Shown here one piece after another: positions 62,256 through 64,000 of a stretch of DNA of 64,000 nucleotides. The stretch spans positions 124,001 to 188,000 of the forward strand of contig MKWR01000006.1 in assembly GCA_001899855.1 (NCBI GenBank). Reading direction: 5' to 3'. The first letter of the stretch is position 1. Each line of letters begins with the position of its first letter. The notes under the pieces were generated by a model. That model did not search any database, was not told the DNA's origin, and worked only from the letters and a program-made list of their open reading frames with translations. A program made the translations under genes and the position numbers. Origin of the DNA: Lysobacterales bacterium 63-13. GTDB lineage: Bacteria > Pseudomonadota > Gammaproteobacteria > Xanthomonadales > Rhodanobacteraceae.

Positions 62256-62720
62256 CTACTTCGACTTGCCGGCAACCACGTAATCACCGACGCGCGCACG
62301 GAACGCGATGGCCATGCGGTTCCAGCCATTGATGGCAATGATCGCCAGGTTCAATTCGACCAGGGCCCGTTCATCGAATTGCTCGCGTACCGTGGCATAG
62401 ACCTCGTCGGATACTTCCGCTTGCGCAACCAGGGTCACCGCTTCGGCCCAGGCCAGGGCCGCGCGTTCCCGCGCGGTGTAGATGGGGGCCTCGCGCCAGA
62501 CCTGCAGCAAGTACAGGCGCTGCTCGGTTTCGCCGGCCGCGCGTGCTTCCTTGCTGTGCATGTCCAGGCAATAACCGCAGCCATTGATCTGCGACACGCG
62601 CATCTTGACCAGTTCGATCAAGGAATCCTCCAGGCTGCCGCGATGCACAGCAGCCTCAAGATCCAGCATGGCCTTGAAGGCGTCCGGCGCCGCCTTTCGA
62701 TAGTCGATCCGGGAATCCAT
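62256..62720 (-). CDS. AhpD-like carboxymuconolactone decarboxylase-family protein
   Basis: A 154-residue protein with the redox motif CGYC in QINGCGYCLDMHSKEAR (about 48-63), preceded by ELVKMRVSQ. This is typical of AhpD-type alkylhydroperoxidase proteins. The C-terminal half has AERVxxW-type elements (REAPIYTARERAALAWAEAVTL). It may reduce hydroperoxides with thiol partners. The ATG has GAGGAGC upstream. It heads a two-gene unit with the DNA glycosylase, a plausible pairing for oxidative and alkylation damage. The upstream region is shared with the divergent uvrA. Confidence 0.9.
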   Translation of the reverse strand: MDSRIDYRKAAPDAFKAMLDLEAAVHRGSLEDSLIELVKMRVSQINGCGYCLDMHSKEARAAGETEQRLYLLQVWREAPIYTARERAALAWAEAVTLVAQAEVSDEVYATVREQFDERALVELNLAIIAINGWNRMAIAFRARVGDYVVAGKSK

Positions 62721-63076
62721 GGCTTGCTCCTCGCATGTCGGGTATTGCCATGCGCGATGGATGCGACGCGGCGCGAGCGCCGTCGATGTACGTCATCCTG
62801 CGTCGTCAAGGCAACACGGTGGCGGCGTCGGAACCCGCCCGGCGGGCGGCAGCGAGCCTGCCAACAAAAGATACGCCGTTGCCAGGCCTTTGGCGAACCG
62901 CCGTGTCGATCCGCTCACGTCGGCAGCGGAAGATGAATGGCCGCCACATCGACATCAGCGCAAGCAGGCGCGCACGGCACCTTGAACTCCGTGCTGCCGC
63001 CACCACCTCGAAAGCTCGCGGCACGGCGCTATAGTTGGCGGCTCCGCACTCCCCTGTTTCGAGCCTGATCCTGCCC
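62721..63076. other. Divergent intergenic region between the AhpD-like gene and uvrA
   Basis: This 356-bp stretch has no supportable gene. A TATAGT box at 63030-63035 lies about 42 bp before the uvrA start and could be its -10, but the -35 (TCGAAA, 16 bp upstream) is poor. I found no convincing LexA box. Confidence 0.4.

Positions 63077-64000
<924 letters not shown>

Overview
The window is GC-rich, densely packed gammaproteobacterial chromosome. Several things point to the order Lysobacterales (Xanthomonadales): the initiator tRNA-rimP-nusA-infB-rbfA-truB-rpsO-pnp cluster, a complete tolQRAB-pal-cpoB operon joined to queE/queC, a kup gene lodged between ruvA and ruvB, the type IV pilus regulators PilS and PilR, and large secreted proteins ending in a short IFxxGF[E/D] sequence. 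A relative of Dokdonella, Ahniella or Rudaea is my guess. This is inference, because no rRNA is present. I see no prophage, insertion sequence or CRISPR array.

Layout. 1-335 holds the start of a secreted subtilisin-like protease (minus strand, cut by the window edge). 0.7-9.9 kb is the translation/RNA-decay operon on the minus strand, read from its promoter through initiator tRNA to pnp. 10-13.6 kb holds a small membrane protein, a divergent FMN-barrel/MocR-regulator pair, sufT and tRNA-Lys, followed by a tandem palindromic repeat. 14-27.7 kb is a long minus-strand series: aspS, a hydrolase, ruvC, ruvA, kup, ruvB, ybgC, tolQRAB, pal, cpoB, queE, queC. 28-33.5 kb holds a DUF3011 protein, an FmdB zinc ribbon, clpB and pilS. 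34-36.1 kb is sucCD. 36-43 kb holds a Hanks kinase fused to a SUMF1-like domain, nadE, bamD, and the divergent rluD-pgeF pair. 43-48.2 kb holds a secreted DUF11-type protein, pilR, a signal peptidase I, phoH-like ybeZ and ybeY.

48.2-61.5 kb is the accessory-looking part. It contains a TPR-carrying Hanks kinase, a 1174-residue secreted multidomain protein, a secreted protein with 14 kelch blades, an ECF sigma factor of the type usually found beside such kinases, and a second, complete subtilisin-like protease. Four secreted proteins in the window end in variants of one short C-terminal sequence, IF-x-x-(G/S)-F-(E/D). This is the best candidate here for something not formally described. The window closes with an alkyladenine-type DNA glycosylase, an AhpD-like protein and the first third of uvrA.

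Two other non-coding signals stand out. One is a family of about 30-bp inverted repeats built from GGGAATnGGGAAT-like words, found inside two operons (rbfA/infB and ruvB/kup). The other is a hairpin-dense intergenic stretch upstream of aspS.
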